Shown here in pieces: positions 7,995 to 17,409 of a stretch of 64,000 nucleotides of DNA; the stretch's first letter is position 1, and every line of letters starts with the position of its first letter. Source of the DNA: Roseimicrobium sp. ORNL1 (GTDB taxonomy: Bacteria; Verrucomicrobiota; Verrucomicrobiia; Verrucomicrobiales; Verrucomicrobiaceae). Location of the stretch: positions 992,001 to 1,056,000 of the forward strand of contig NZ_CP049143.1 of the NCBI RefSeq assembly GCF_011044495.1. The letters run 5' to 3'. The notes under the pieces are model-generated. The model had not been told where the DNA came from. It made no database searches and worked only from the letters and a program-made list of their open reading frames with translations. The translations under genes were made by a program, and so were the position numbers.

Positions 7995-9260
7995 ATGAAA
8001 GCGAAGCCGTGGTCAATGATGCTGATGCTGGGTGCCCTTGCCGCTTCCGCGGGAGCCCTGTTTGCGGAGGATCCCAAGCTCGAAGTGCACGAGTGGGGCA
8101 CCTTCACCGTGTTGAGCGGTTCTGACGGGGCCGCCCTGCAGTGGTACCAGCCGGGACAGGACCTGGATTTGCTGCCTGAGTTTGTGGAAGGCGGCATCGG
8201 CCCTTTCCAGAAAGGGGCCAACATCACCTCGATGGTCCGTATGGAGACCCCGGTGCTCTATTTCTACCCCGAGAAGGAGATGCCGGTAAAAGTGGAGGTC
8301 GCCTTCAACAATGGCAGGATCACGGAGTGGTTCCCCGCACCCGGTCTGCCGGAGAATGGCCGCACCGTATGGAACGGGAAACTTTTCCCACCGGATCATG
8401 CGGACGCCCTCAAGCGCATCCCTGAGGTGAAGAGCCGGGGAGACCACTATCGGCATGCCCGTGAGGTCCCCGCCGCCTGGATCTTCAAGGGACGCGCCTC
8501 CATGTTTGAAAACCCCGCTCCGCCCGTCGATGTGAACAAGGACTCTGACAAGTTCATCTTCTATCGCGGTGCCGGCGATGCCTTGCCGCCCTATTCGACA
8601 CGCGTAGATGACAAGGGTGTCTTTGAAATGAGGCACACGGTGGACGGTGGGGCCATCGAGGTGGCCTTTGCCTTGTCTGTGGATGGCAACCAAGCACGTT
8701 GGGCGCGCGTTCCGCGACTGCCCGCGACGAACCGCGAGGACATGACCACCTTTTCCGCGTTCAGTTACGTGGCCCTGGAAAAACCTGCAGAGGCCGTGGA
8801 CAAGGTCGCCACCGAGCTCAGCGCCGCCCTCGTGGATGAGTTGGACCGTGCTGGACTTACTCCCGAGGAGGCTCGTGCCATGGTCGCCACCTGGCAGGGA
8901 CACTGGTTCCGTGAACCCGGCACGCGCATTCTCGCCATCCTGCCACGGAAGTATGTGGACCAGGTGCTTCCCCTGACCATCACGCCCAAGCCCCAGAAGG
9001 TGGAGCGTGTGTTTGTGGCGCGCTTTGAAACCCTGGCTCCGGCGAAAGAAGATGCTCTGCTGGGTCTGCTGAATCGGGATCTGACGGTCAAACCTGATGG
9101 CAAGGAAGTCTCCGCCTTTGTCGCCTTGCAACTGGGCCGCTTCGGGAGCGGCGCGCTCACTCGGGTGCAAACACTGGAGAACTCCCGCCTGCTGAGCCGC
9201 TTTTGGGAGCTGAGGCGTTCTGAGCTGGCGACGGAAGGCAAAGCCACGGCATCACGATGA
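7995..9260 (+). CDS. secreted protein of unknown function
   Basis: 421 residues with a clear signal peptide (KPWSMMLMLGALAASAGALFA, cleavage near 24) and no later membrane segment, so it is probably periplasmic or released. The mature part begins with LEVHEWGTFTVLSG, a conserved opening in uncharacterised exported proteins of Planctomycetes and Verrucomicrobia as far as I recall. It has many beta-strand-like stretches and no catalytic motif I can identify. Neighbours on both sides are unrelated single genes, so context gives no clue. Confidence 0.75.
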   Translation: MKAKPWSMMLMLGALAASAGALFAEDPKLEVHEWGTFTVLSGSDGAALQWYQPGQDLDLLPEFVEGGIGPFQKGANITSMVRMETPVLYFYPEKEMPVKVEVAFNNGRITEWFPAPGLPENGRTVWNGKLFPPDHADALKRIPEVKSRGDHYRHAREVPAAWIFKGRASMFENPAPPVDVNKDSDKFIFYRGAGDALPPYSTRVDDKGVFEMRHTVDGGAIEVAFALSVDGNQARWARVPRLPATNREDMTTFSAFSYVALEKPAEAVDKVATELSAALVDELDRAGLTPEEARAMVATWQGHWFREPGTRILAILPRKYVDQVLPLTITPKPQKVERVFVARFETLAPAKEDALLGLLNRDLTVKPDGKEVSAFVALQLGRFGSGALTRVQTLENSRLLSRFWELRRSELATEGKATASR

Positions 9261-9350
9261 TCCTGTCCAGTTGGGTGCCGCCACCCGGATGATGGCTGGC
9301 GAATTGGATGTAGCCGGAATGTAACCAGGGCATCCAACCACACGCCTCCC

Positions 9351-9794
9351 ATGAGTACCGACACCTCATCCACGCCTGCGCCCGCGCCGCCTAGTGCCAT
9401 CCTGGAAACCTGCCTCAGTGTCTCCGACCTCACGCGGTCACGTGCATTCTACGAGGAAATATTTGGCTACTCGGCCATGGTAGCCGAAGAGCGCCTGTGT
9501 GCCTTCAATGTAGGAGGCACACAGGTGCTCATCCTTTTCAGCCGCGAGGAAGTGGCCAATCCCGTGCATCTCCCCTTTGGCACCATCCCCGCGCACGGAG
9601 CCCATGGCGAATCCCACGTCGGCTTCCGCGTTGCCGCAGAGAGCCTCGAGCTATGGCGCGCGAGATTGGAAGAGAAAGGCATCGCTATCGAAAGCACTCT
9701 CACCTGGCCTCTCGGCGGTACCAGCATGTACTTCCGCGATCCAGATGGACACTTGCTGGAACTGCTGACTCCCGGGGTATGGCCTATTTATTGA
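9351..9794 (+). CDS. VOC/glyoxalase superfamily protein
   Basis: 147 residues with the two beta-alpha-beta-beta-beta halves of the vicinal oxygen chelate fold: LETCLSVSDLTRSRAFYEEIFG at the start and an SHVGFRV...LEEKGI...FRDPDGHLLELLTPG second half. Likely metal positions are the histidine of ESHVGFRV and the glutamate of HLLELL. Members include glyoxalases, dioxygenases and antibiotic-resistance proteins; this one cannot be assigned more narrowly. Its 3' end overlaps the convergent downstream gene by 7 bases. Confidence 0.85.
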   Translation: MSTDTSSTPAPAPPSAILETCLSVSDLTRSRAFYEEIFGYSAMVAEERLCAFNVGGTQVLILFSREEVANPVHLPFGTIPAHGAHGESHVGFRVAAESLELWRARLEEKGIAIESTLTWPLGGTSMYFRDPDGHLLELLTPGVWPIY

Positions 9795-10630
9795 CTAGTC
9801 TCTCGGGGAGCGTCCGCGGGCGGTGGACCGCAGTCTTGTATCACAGCATATTGCTTCCGCATTTCAAAGCCGATGTCAGTCCACGTGTTGACATACTTCA
9901 CGATTGCATACTTGCCATGGTCGTAGTCGAGGCCGTTGATGCGACAATCACCCTGTGCTTCGTTGTCTTGTCTCATGCCGAAGAATCTGACCGCATGGAA
10001 TTTGCCGTCGTCCAGCATTGGCTGAAAGGCTTCCATGGTGCTGGTGAAGAAGCAGCAGGGACACATCGGGCCATGTTCCTCGGAATCGGGCAAAAACTCA
10101 GTGCGAGCCGTGAGTTGCACTGGGCCGAATAGGACGCGGCGGTGCCGGACAACTGGTGCGTCTTGAGAGGGCCACGGCATGTAGAGCATGCTGCAGCTTT
10201 CGGGCTTTTGGAGGACTGCATCACGCAAGACGGGAAGATCCAGTTTCGCCCAACCTTGAAATCCAGCGCCAAATGAAGCCTTCAAATTATCTCCAGTGCT
10301 GTGCTGGTATTCAAAGGTGCCTTCGGGAATTCCGCTTGGGTGATGAACTTCGATGGTGCTGGTAGTGCGTACGCTGCCGTCTTCCCTAGGTTCCAGGGAA
10401 AGCAATTGGGGGATGACGATGTGCCCTGTATCGAGCTCCAGCCAGCCACGGTGTCTTTTCAGACTGATGTTTTCCGCGCCGAGGACATCCGACAAGCATT
10501 CGACGAGATTGAGGTGCTCGGACCACGAGCGTTCGCCATTGGAAAACGTCGTGTTTAATTCAGGGCCCAGACCTGGATTTGTCTGTGAAGGCTTGGGTTC
10601 ACGTTTTTTGCGCGAGAATATTCCGAACAT
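9788..10630 (-). CDS. uncharacterised protein, possibly DUF6348-like
   Basis: 280 residues, soluble, starting with a basic MFGIFSRKKREPKP segment. The middle has a FGAGFQGWAKLDLPVLRDAVL stretch and later a CPCC motif and a FFGMRQDNE segment. The pattern (glycine-rich strand, then a helix with an Asp before a variable loop) resembles DUF6348 proteins, but I am not sure of this. Such proteins are often strain-variable. The local sequence is visibly less GC-rich than the flanking genes, which may suggest transfer. It stands alone, convergent with the VOC gene and divergent from the creatininase gene. Confidence 0.6.
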   Translation of the reverse strand: MFGIFSRKKREPKPSQTNPGLGPELNTTFSNGERSWSEHLNLVECLSDVLGAENISLKRHRGWLELDTGHIVIPQLLSLEPREDGSVRTTSTIEVHHPSGIPEGTFEYQHSTGDNLKASFGAGFQGWAKLDLPVLRDAVLQKPESCSMLYMPWPSQDAPVVRHRRVLFGPVQLTARTEFLPDSEEHGPMCPCCFFTSTMEAFQPMLDDGKFHAVRFFGMRQDNEAQGDCRINGLDYDHGKYAIVKYVNTWTDIGFEMRKQYAVIQDCGPPPADAPRETSQ

Positions 10631-10726
10631 CGAATGTCATATTGCCGCCATTGGGGGCACGAAATCAAGCCCGGGTGTCCCTGGTTCGCACTTGCATGAT
10701 TCAGTTTCGAAGTGCTTGTTTTGCCC

Positions 10727-11506
10727 ATGCCATCCTCACCCCGTCCCTGGGTCATCGCCGAAACAAACTGGAAGCAGGTGAAAGCCACCAAGTATGAGGT
10801 GGCGGTGCTGCCGATGGGGGCGACGGAGGCCCACAACTGGCACCTGCCGTATGGCACGGACAGTTATCAAAATGATGCCATGTGCGCGGAGGCGGGACGC
10901 ATCGCCTGGGAGCAGGGCGCGAAGGTGGGCATCCTGCCGAACATCCCCTTCGGCGTGCAGACGGGGCAGCTCGACATCCCGTTTTGCATCAACATGAATC
11001 CCAGCACGCAGTTGATGGTGATCAACGATGTGATTGCCTCACTGGTGGGCGTGGGCATTCCGAAGCTGGTGGTGTTTAATGGCCATGGCGGTAATGACTT
11101 CAAGCAGATGCTCCGCGAGTTGCAGGCGAAGTGGCCGCAGATCTTCCTGAGCACCGTCTTCTGGCCAAACGTGCACGATGGCTCCGGCATCATCGACATC
11201 CTCGGGGATCATGCGGACGAGCGGGAGACCGCGCTTATGATGCATCTGCATTCCGATCTGGTGCTGCCCAAGTCGGAGTGGGGGAGTGGCGAAGCGAATC
11301 CCTGGAAACTGAAAGCCATGCGTGAGAAGTGGGCCTGGGCCCAACGCGCCTGGACCCAGGCCACCCATGATACTGGCAGCGGTGATCCCCAGCATGCCAC
11401 GGCGGAGAAGGGGAAGGCGTACTTCGAAGCGATCACCACCAAGCTGGCCACCTACTTTGTGGAACTCGCTGCGGCGGATCCGAAGGCACTTTACGAGCGG
11501 GGTTGA
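10727..11506 (+). CDS. creatininase family amidohydrolase
   Basis: 259 residues from the ATG (a GTG 15 bases upstream is possible). The metal-site residues of the family are visible: PMGATEAHNWHLP with Glu and His, YGTDSYQ with Asp, FNGHGGND with His, and DHADERETALM with Glu. Members hydrolyse cyclic amides such as creatinine or 2-amino-5-formylamino-6-ribosylaminopyrimidinone (ArfB), or belong to mycofactocin-related MftE proteins. No mycofactocin or riboflavin genes are present in the window, so the substrate is unknown. Expected to be cytoplasmic. Confidence 0.88.
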   Translation: MPSSPRPWVIAETNWKQVKATKYEVAVLPMGATEAHNWHLPYGTDSYQNDAMCAEAGRIAWEQGAKVGILPNIPFGVQTGQLDIPFCINMNPSTQLMVINDVIASLVGVGIPKLVVFNGHGGNDFKQMLRELQAKWPQIFLSTVFWPNVHDGSGIIDILGDHADERETALMMHLHSDLVLPKSEWGSGEANPWKLKAMREKWAWAQRAWTQATHDTGSGDPQHATAEKGKAYFEAITTKLATYFVELAAADPKALYERG

Positions 11507-11538
11507 TTCACCCAACCGACTCAACACCCTCTTGCCCA

Positions 11539-12084
11539 TGACGGATTCACTCCAGTGTCGCCCTTGTCGCAAAACCTATTCGGCCGCGGAGGTGCAGGGG
11601 CGACGCTCTTGCCCTGTGTGCAAGGGGCCATTGATCAGCCAGAAACAGATCGAGAACTATCGAGCCATCACCCAGGCAACACTTGCTCGTCTGAAGAACC
11701 AGTCCGCCCTCGCGCTGGCTGGCGGAGCGATTCTGGCGATGATCGTGCAGGCGGCGATCCAATGGCACGATCGCAGTTCCGACTCCAGTTCCGATCTCAG
11801 CATTCTGACCTGGATGGTCTTTGCTGGAAGCCTTCAGTCTCGTGGCGACCGCCCTTTGGTGGAAGACGGGCACGCGTTCCACGATGCTCATGGCATCCTT
11901 GATTTTTCAACTCACGGCCATGGTCTATGGCCTTTCCGTCTTCGTCGCCTCCAGTCCCTTGCGGGAGCGGGTGCAGTCTCCATCGGCCACTTGGGCAATA
12001 TCGCTGGTGGCCTATTCGCCGCTGGCGCTCTCCCTGATGGCCTGGCACCTGTACCGCAATTACGTGCAGGTGTTGAAAGCCTGA
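11539..12084 (+). pseudogene. zinc-ribbon four-helix membrane protein, interrupted by a +1 frameshift near 11818-11822
   Basis: From ATG 11539 the frame encodes MTDSLQCRPCRKTYS with two CxxC pairs (Cys7/10 and SCPVC) typical of a zinc ribbon, then a membrane segment ALALAGGAILAMIV. Near 11815 coding potential moves to the next frame, which continues EAFSLVATALWW, then two more hydrophobic segments and a stop at 12084. Removing one T from the TTT after TGGATGGTC joins both halves into one ~181-residue protein with four membrane helices. The uninterrupted first frame instead runs on to 12206 as low-complexity sequence through the terminator, which is implausible. It may be a true mutation or a sequencing error. 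Confidence 0.65.
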
Positions 12085-12115
12085 GCGGTCTGCGCAGGAC
12101 AAAGCACCGGTCCAC

Positions 12116-12148
12116 AAAAAAAGCCGCCACATGGAGTGGCGGCTTTTT
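12116..12148. terminator. bidirectional intrinsic terminator
   Basis: An 8-bp perfect stem GCCGCCAC/GTGGCGGC with a 5-base loop is preceded by seven A and followed by five T, so it can work on both strands. It sits between the convergent membrane-protein gene and the cupredoxin gene. Confidence 0.9.
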
Positions 12149-12177
12149 CGAAAAGAATGGGATTAAGGGGAAGAAAC

Positions 12178-12843
12178 TTACTCAGCCTTCAGTACGCCCT
12201 GCATGATCATCGCGTGGCCGGGGTAAGTGCAAAGATAGGGATACTCGCCCGCTTCCGCAGGAAGGGTGAATTCAATGGTCTCCGATTCGCCCGGGTTCAC
12301 CAGTTTGGTGTGAGCGATGACATCGGGGGACTCTGGGATGAAGCCGGCAGCCATCCATTTGGCCATGTCGCTCATCATGCCATTGGAGGCATCGATGAGA
12401 CGCTGCTTGGAGCCGATCTTGCCGAGGATGAAGTTGTGCGGCAAGGGGGCCGTGGGATGCTTGTTTTCAAAGGTCAGCTTCACTTTCTGCCCAGCTTTGG
12501 CGGAGATGGACAGGGTTTCCCAGCTGATAGGATTGATCGAGCCCGGACGGAGCGTCACCGTCAGGGCGTCACCAGAAGCAGCCGGAGCGGAGGCTGAAGC
12601 TGCAGGTGAGGGTGCGGGTGCAGCGGCAGGGGCCGGTGCTGCAGCCGGAGCAGGAGCCGCCGCAGCGGGCGCTACTGCTTCCTCGGGCTTCTTTTTGCCC
12701 TCGGTGCCTTTGAAGATGCCGCCAAGGAAAAGACCGGCTCCGGCCAGCAAGGCGCAGAAGGCAAAACCGGCGCCGATAAAAACGTTGGCGCAGCCCCAGA
12801 AGCCGCTGCTTTCGTGATGGTGTGAGTCGTGTGGAGTAGCCAT
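12178..12843 (-). CDS. membrane-anchored azurin/plastocyanin-like cupredoxin
   Basis: 221 residues. A histidine-rich N-terminus (HDSHHH) precedes one membrane helix (about 21-44), an Ala/Pro linker (57-90), then a type-1 copper domain. Copper ligands fit the azurin/auracyanin spacing exactly: His136 (PHNF), Cys205, His210 and Met214 in CTYPGHAMIM. It should carry single electrons on the outer face of the cytoplasmic membrane, like auracyanin-type donors. The ATG at 12843 places the N-terminus correctly; a longer frame begins 30 bases upstream. No respiratory oxidase genes are adjacent. Confidence 0.9.
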   Translation of the reverse strand: MATPHDSHHHESSGFWGCANVFIGAGFAFCALLAGAGLFLGGIFKGTEGKKKPEEAVAPAAAAPAPAAAPAPAAAPAPSPAASASAPAASGDALTVTLRPGSINPISWETLSISAKAGQKVKLTFENKHPTAPLPHNFILGKIGSKQRLIDASNGMMSDMAKWMAAGFIPESPDVIAHTKLVNPGESETIEFTLPAEAGEYPYLCTYPGHAMIMQGVLKAE

Positions 12844-12966
12844 GAGAAGATGAGGGCGCGCAAAAAAGCACACCCCACCGGGAGGTCAATCGGGAATGGC
12901 CGCAGTAGCTCCTGCGTTCCGTTTTTAGGTCGAGATGCGAGGACCGGCCAAGAGCCTCTCGGTCTC

Positions 12967-13683
12967 TCAAACCTTCCCTGCAAGAGCCTCGGCCTCGGAG
13001 TGCCAGAGGAGCACCTGCTCTTGGTGGGACGGCAGGTGCTTGCGGAACCAGTCCGCCTGCTCTCGCGCGGTTGCCGACAGCAGCGCCACCTCACCTGCGA
13101 ACCGGGTTGCGGAAGCGGCGAGAATCTCACGGGCTTTTGCCGTGTCCAGATTTGAGGCAAGCACCTTTACCCTCAGGGCAGAGGTAGCGGCATCGTCAGG
13201 GAGATCCTCCCAGGCATCAAATTCGCGCTGGGCTTCAGCGGCCATGCCCAGTTCCAGAAATCCTTCGACCACGGAGCGCTCTGCCAGAGCTTCGTCCAAG
13301 GGTACAGGCTTGTCCTTCATCACCGTGCCCTGGAGCCGCTGGGTGATTGCCTTGGGCAGAGGTTTGCCATCCTTGCCGTCGGGTTCCTGCACCATCATGT
13401 AGACCCATCCATCCCCTTCCTTGTCCAGCCGGTGCTTGTTGATGGCCAGGACGACGAGCAGGCACAGCATGGCCACGGTACTCTCCAGGATGAAAGGCGT
13501 GGCGACAATCCCGAGCAGCGATCGCAGTGTCAGCACTGCCACTTCGCGGGCGGCTTCGCTGAAGACCAGCACAGCTGCCAGACAACCCACGGCCAGACCC
13601 ACCATCACTCCATAAGAGTGGCCCGCCCAAGGGGTGGACGGGGACAACGTGGTTTCGGAAGGAGTAGAGGACTCTGCGGACAT
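12967..13683 (-). CDS. uncharacterised membrane protein
   Basis: 238 residues. Two membrane helices (about 25-44 and 60-80) separate a Ser/Thr-rich N-terminus from a ~155-residue helical C-terminal part that has alternating short helices resembling TPR-type repeats (EGFLELGMAAEAQREFDAWEDLP). No enzyme motif is visible. It starts 12 bp after the RodZ-like gene's stop on the same strand, suggesting a common transcript with a possible role at the cell envelope. Confidence 0.65.
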   Translation of the reverse strand: MSAESSTPSETTLSPSTPWAGHSYGVMVGLAVGCLAAVLVFSEAAREVAVLTLRSLLGIVATPFILESTVAMLCLLVVLAINKHRLDKEGDGWVYMMVQEPDGKDGKPLPKAITQRLQGTVMKDKPVPLDEALAERSVVEGFLELGMAAEAQREFDAWEDLPDDAATSALRVKVLASNLDTAKAREILAASATRFAGEVALLSATAREQADWFRKHLPSHQEQVLLWHSEAEALAGKV

Positions 13684-13695
13684 GACAAAGACAGC

Positions 13696-14388
13696 TTACT
13701 CCACAAGCTGTGCTTTGGGTACCTGAGAAATTCTACGACGGCTGGAAGGCGCCGGAGCCTCGTCGGTCACAGGCAATGCCTTCGGAGGCGTGGTGGTGGT
13801 GGCGGAGTGCGCCCCGGCCTCCGATTCGACGCCCAGCTTCGCGTCATAGACTGAGAACTCAGGTTCCACCGGCTGACCCGGGAGGGCGGCAGGCTCGGCG
13901 TCGGGCGTGGGGATGGGATTGGTGACAATGGCTCCGGCAGCCGGGGTCTGTTCCGGTTGCTGCTGGCCGCGGAAGGCATTCCCAAGAAGTACCCCGCCCA
14001 CCAAAAGGACGCAGAAGGCGCTCACCGTGGCGGTAATGAGGGGGGACTTGCTGGAGGCTACCGTGGTCCGGTCTTGCGCCGGGTGCTCGGACTGGGTCAC
14101 CGACTTCAGGGGGCCGTAGCTTTCCACCAGATACCGGTAGTTCCGCGCCCCTCCCAGAGGTGGGGTCTTCAGCTGCTCCAACACATCACTAGCCTCTACA
14201 CCAAGGAGTTCCGCATAGGCGCGAAGGTGTCCCTTGGCATAGGTGACACTGCCTAGTGCATTAAAATTGTCTTCTTCCAGTTCTCGCAACCGGTGAACCG
14301 GGATGCGGGTCTGATGAGACACATCGGGTAGGGACAAACCTCGATGTTCACGCGCCTGCTGCAGGCGTTGGCCGAGGGTGGGAGGCAT
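13696..14388 (-). CDS. RodZ-like helix-turn-helix membrane protein
   Basis: 230 residues. The N-terminal third is a Cro/C1-type helix-turn-helix (TLGQRLQQAREHRGLSLPDV, then RIPVHRLRELEEDNF and YAKGHLRAYAELLGV), the form used by RodZ to bind MreB. A single membrane helix near 130-150 (ITATVSAFCVLLVGGVLLG) follows, then a Pro/Ala-rich periplasmic tail shorter than E. coli RodZ and without a clear DUF4115 domain. It probably links the cytoskeleton or the nucleoid to the envelope. The ATG at 14388 is preferred over an in-frame start at 14442. It lies 177 bp downstream of ftsK on the same strand. Confidence 0.75.
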   Translation of the reverse strand: MPPTLGQRLQQAREHRGLSLPDVSHQTRIPVHRLRELEEDNFNALGSVTYAKGHLRAYAELLGVEASDVLEQLKTPPLGGARNYRYLVESYGPLKSVTQSEHPAQDRTTVASSKSPLITATVSAFCVLLVGGVLLGNAFRGQQQPEQTPAAGAIVTNPIPTPDAEPAALPGQPVEPEFSVYDAKLGVESEAGAHSATTTTPPKALPVTDEAPAPSSRRRISQVPKAQLVE

Positions 14389-14565
14389 GGTGGGTTGAGG
14401 GGGGTTGGGGTAAACGATACCTCCCGGATAGAGGTGCCGCAAGCTAGTATCGGATGCGGTCCCCCTTAAGGAGGTTAGTGGGATACGATTAAGTTCTCGG
14501 ATGGGATTCGAAACGCCCTGCCAGGGTATCTTAAATCATGAAATAGATGTTCGGAAGAACAAATA

Positions 14566-17217
14566 TTACAATTCCACCAAAATTTCCCGCGGTTTGGCCC
14601 CATCGGCCGGGCCGATGATCCCTCGCTGTTCCAGAATGTCCATCATGCGCGCCGCGCGGGTGTATCCCAGGCGCAGGCGTCGCTGAATATGGCTGGTGCT
14701 GGCCTTCTTTTCCGTGCGCAGCACTTCGAGCACCTTTTCAAGGATCGCCTCGTCTTCAGGCGTGATGACTTCGCTTTCGCCGTCATCACCCATCTCATCC
14801 GCGTCGGCCAGCACGGCTTCAAAGCAGGGCGTGCCCTGATTGCAGGCGTGGTCCACGAGGTTCTGCAACTCGTCATCCGTGACCATGGTGCCCTGGGCAC
14901 GCATGAGCTGGCTGGTCCCGGGTGGGAGGTAGAGCATGTCCCCTTTGCCCACGAGCTTGTCTGCACCCTTGCGGTCGAGAATCACGCGGCTGTCGAGGGC
15001 GCTGTTCACCTGGAAGGCGATGCGGCAGGGCACGTTCGCTTTGATGATGCCGGTCACGACCTCGGCGCGCGGGGTTTGCGTCGCCAGAATGAGGTGGATG
15101 CCGGCGGCACGGGCCTTCTGGGCGATGCGGGCAATAGCAGACTCGATATCCGCAGGGGCCGTCTGCATGAGGTCCGCCAGCTCGTCCACAATCACCACGA
15201 TGTAGGGGAGGGAATCGGGAATCTCCAGCTCCGGTTCCTTGTGGGGAGGCGGCTCGCTGTTGCCGTCCCAGAGCGAGCCCTTGGACACATAGTAGCCGTC
15301 CTCTTCATCCAGCGCGTCCAGGCCATCCTTGTCCTCGATGGAATCCGGATGCGGGTCGCGCAGGCTCTTCTTGGGCGAGGGTGTCGGGCGTGGGGCGGAG
15401 GGAGCACTGGCTTGCAGCGCCTCTTCCATGGTAGTGCCACCGCCGACACGGGAGGTCACCTTGCCAAAGCTCTTGCCGGGGCCGCGGCCGTTGAAGCCGT
15501 CGAAGTTGCGCACGCCGACCTTGGCGAAGATCTGGTAGCGCTTCTCCATTTCATTCACTACCCAGCGCAGGGCCAGGATGGACTGCTTCGGATCCGTCAC
15601 CACCGGCAGGGCGAGGTGGGGCAGGTCTTTGTACCCCTGCATTTCCACCACCTTCGGGTCGATCATGATGAAGCGCAGCTCGTCCGGTGCGAACCGACAG
15701 AGCAGGCTGGTGATGATGCTGTTGATGCAGACGGACTTACCGGAGCCCGTGGTGCCGGCCACCAGCAGGTGTGGCATGGTGGCGAGGTCGGCGATGACCG
15801 CCTTGCCATACACATCCTTGCCCAGTGCGAGGGGGAGCTTGGCCTTGCCGTTCTGGAAGGTGTCGTCCTCCAGCAGCTCGCGGATGGGCACCACGATCTT
15901 GTCCTTGTTCGGCAGCTCGATGCCCACCGTGTCGCGGCCCGGAATGGGGGCGAGAATATTGATGCGCTCCGCCTTCGTGGCACGGGCGATGTCCGGCTCC
16001 AGGTTGGCGATGCGATTCACGCGCAGGCCCTTGCTGGGGTAGACCTCATACCGAGTGATGGCGGGACCCTTCGTGATGTCGCCGGCAGTGACCTGGATGT
16101 CGAAGGTGGCCAGCGTCTCGATGATGATGTCCTGCATGTCCCGCAGGGGAGCCTCATCCGTGGGCATGCGGCTGGCGGCATCCGGATAGTGCAGCAAGTC
16201 CATGGGGGGCACGGTGTAGTTCTTGTACCGGGCCGTGAGACTGGTGGGCTTCGCGAAGGCGATGCGCTCCTCTTTCTGCTCCTGGCGCTTCTTCCACACC
16301 TCAGCCAGTTGCGGCTTGGGCTTGGGAGGCTTGGGCGCGGAGGCGTCGATGATCTTGGGCAGGTGCTGCACGGTGGGCAGCTCGAGCTGGGTGCTCGCCG
16401 TGATCTCCTCGGAGGCATCTGAGGACGCAGCCTTCTTCTTTTTGGGAGACTTGGCCGTATCCGGCGGCGGCACGGTGAAGGGAAGCGTGGCACGCTCCTC
16501 GGCCAGGCGGCGGCGCTCAGCGCGGCGCACCCACCAGTTGACCACGGACTGGACCATCATGTCCTTGCTCTGGATGATGACCTGGATGGGATGCATCCCG
16601 GTCGCGAAGATCATGCCCACCAGGTAAGTGGTGCCCAGCAGCAGCAGCGAGCCCACCTCGCCGAAGATGTCCAGCATCAGCATGCCCCCCACCACATAGC
16701 CCAAGCCACCGCCTGCGCCGTAGGGGGTCACATTCTTGTCATCCCACTGCCAGAATGCCTGTAGATAGAAGATGGCGGAGGCGCTGATGACCATCAGGGC
16801 GAAGCCAATCCACGCGCGCAGGGTGATGGACGCCGGAGAGGCAAACTTGCACACGCCGAACCAGGTGAGGCACACGGGGATCACGTAGTTCGCCGCGCCG
16901 AACATCCAGAAGGTATAGCCTGCCAGCACGGCCCCGAGCTGGCCGATGAGGTTATGCGTGGTGACGGGCGGTGTGTCCGCAATGGCGAGGTGGGTCCACG
17001 CCGGGAGATCCGCCGGCTCATGGGAAATCAACGCCAGCAGGTAGAAGAGCGCGCTCCCCAGGAAAGCCAGCCCCAAGGCGGCATGCATGACACGATTGTC
17101 CACCACCGGCTCCGTGGTCCGGGCATGCTGCTTGCGCGTAAGCGCGGCTGAGCGAGAGGACATTGGCGTCTTTCGGCTGCTCTTTTCCGGGGTTGGTGGA
17201 ATAGTTGAGACTGGCAA
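14566..17217 (-). CDS. ftsK: DNA translocase FtsK/SpoIIIE
   Basis: 883 residues. N-terminal membrane helices (about four between 45 and 215) are followed by a short Lys/Pro-rich linker, an alpha-beta motor domain with Walker A GTTGSGKS near 485-492 and Walker B (VVIVDELADLM), and a C-terminal winged-helix gamma domain (HIQRRLRLGYTRAARMMDILE) that reads KOPS-type DNA signals. It pumps chromosomal DNA through the division septum and aids dimer resolution. An insertion rich in Gly, Ser and acidic residues sits within the motor between Walker A and B (about 575-660). ATG at 17163 is an alternative start. Confidence 0.95.
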   Translation of the reverse strand: MPVSTIPPTPEKSSRKTPMSSRSAALTRKQHARTTEPVVDNRVMHAALGLAFLGSALFYLLALISHEPADLPAWTHLAIADTPPVTTHNLIGQLGAVLAGYTFWMFGAANYVIPVCLTWFGVCKFASPASITLRAWIGFALMVISASAIFYLQAFWQWDDKNVTPYGAGGGLGYVVGGMLMLDIFGEVGSLLLLGTTYLVGMIFATGMHPIQVIIQSKDMMVQSVVNWWVRRAERRRLAEERATLPFTVPPPDTAKSPKKKKAASSDASEEITASTQLELPTVQHLPKIIDASAPKPPKPKPQLAEVWKKRQEQKEERIAFAKPTSLTARYKNYTVPPMDLLHYPDAASRMPTDEAPLRDMQDIIIETLATFDIQVTAGDITKGPAITRYEVYPSKGLRVNRIANLEPDIARATKAERINILAPIPGRDTVGIELPNKDKIVVPIRELLEDDTFQNGKAKLPLALGKDVYGKAVIADLATMPHLLVAGTTGSGKSVCINSIITSLLCRFAPDELRFIMIDPKVVEMQGYKDLPHLALPVVTDPKQSILALRWVVNEMEKRYQIFAKVGVRNFDGFNGRGPGKSFGKVTSRVGGGTTMEEALQASAPSAPRPTPSPKKSLRDPHPDSIEDKDGLDALDEEDGYYVSKGSLWDGNSEPPPHKEPELEIPDSLPYIVVIVDELADLMQTAPADIESAIARIAQKARAAGIHLILATQTPRAEVVTGIIKANVPCRIAFQVNSALDSRVILDRKGADKLVGKGDMLYLPPGTSQLMRAQGTMVTDDELQNLVDHACNQGTPCFEAVLADADEMGDDGESEVITPEDEAILEKVLEVLRTEKKASTSHIQRRLRLGYTRAARMMDILEQRGIIGPADGAKPREILVEL

Positions 17218-17409
17218 ACGTTCGACTTTAGCTGATTTCTATGAAAAACTCAACAAACTGTCGAGCCACCACTGCTTCGGGGGAGGTAATAGCGTTGGAT
17301 GTGAGGATCTGGCGGCGCGGGTTTCACTTGCTTCACATTGCTTTCGCTTGACCCGCGTTGCGATTTTCGCCACGGTTTGATCCTCACTGAAAATCCAACC
17401 CAACTGCCC

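Noticed and set aside
10340-10560. Plus-strand ORF 10353-10781
   Set aside because: It is antisense to the DUF6348-like gene and overlaps the creatininase gene start; no family match or ribosome-binding site.
12085-12206. Read-through of the zinc-ribbon ORF to 12206
   Set aside because: It passes through a strong terminator hairpin and gives low-complexity sequence; the membrane helices are in the other frame.
14689-16422. 577-codon open frame opposite ftsK
   Set aside because: It mirrors the ftsK motor domain in a Gly/Ala/His-rich translation and matches no family.
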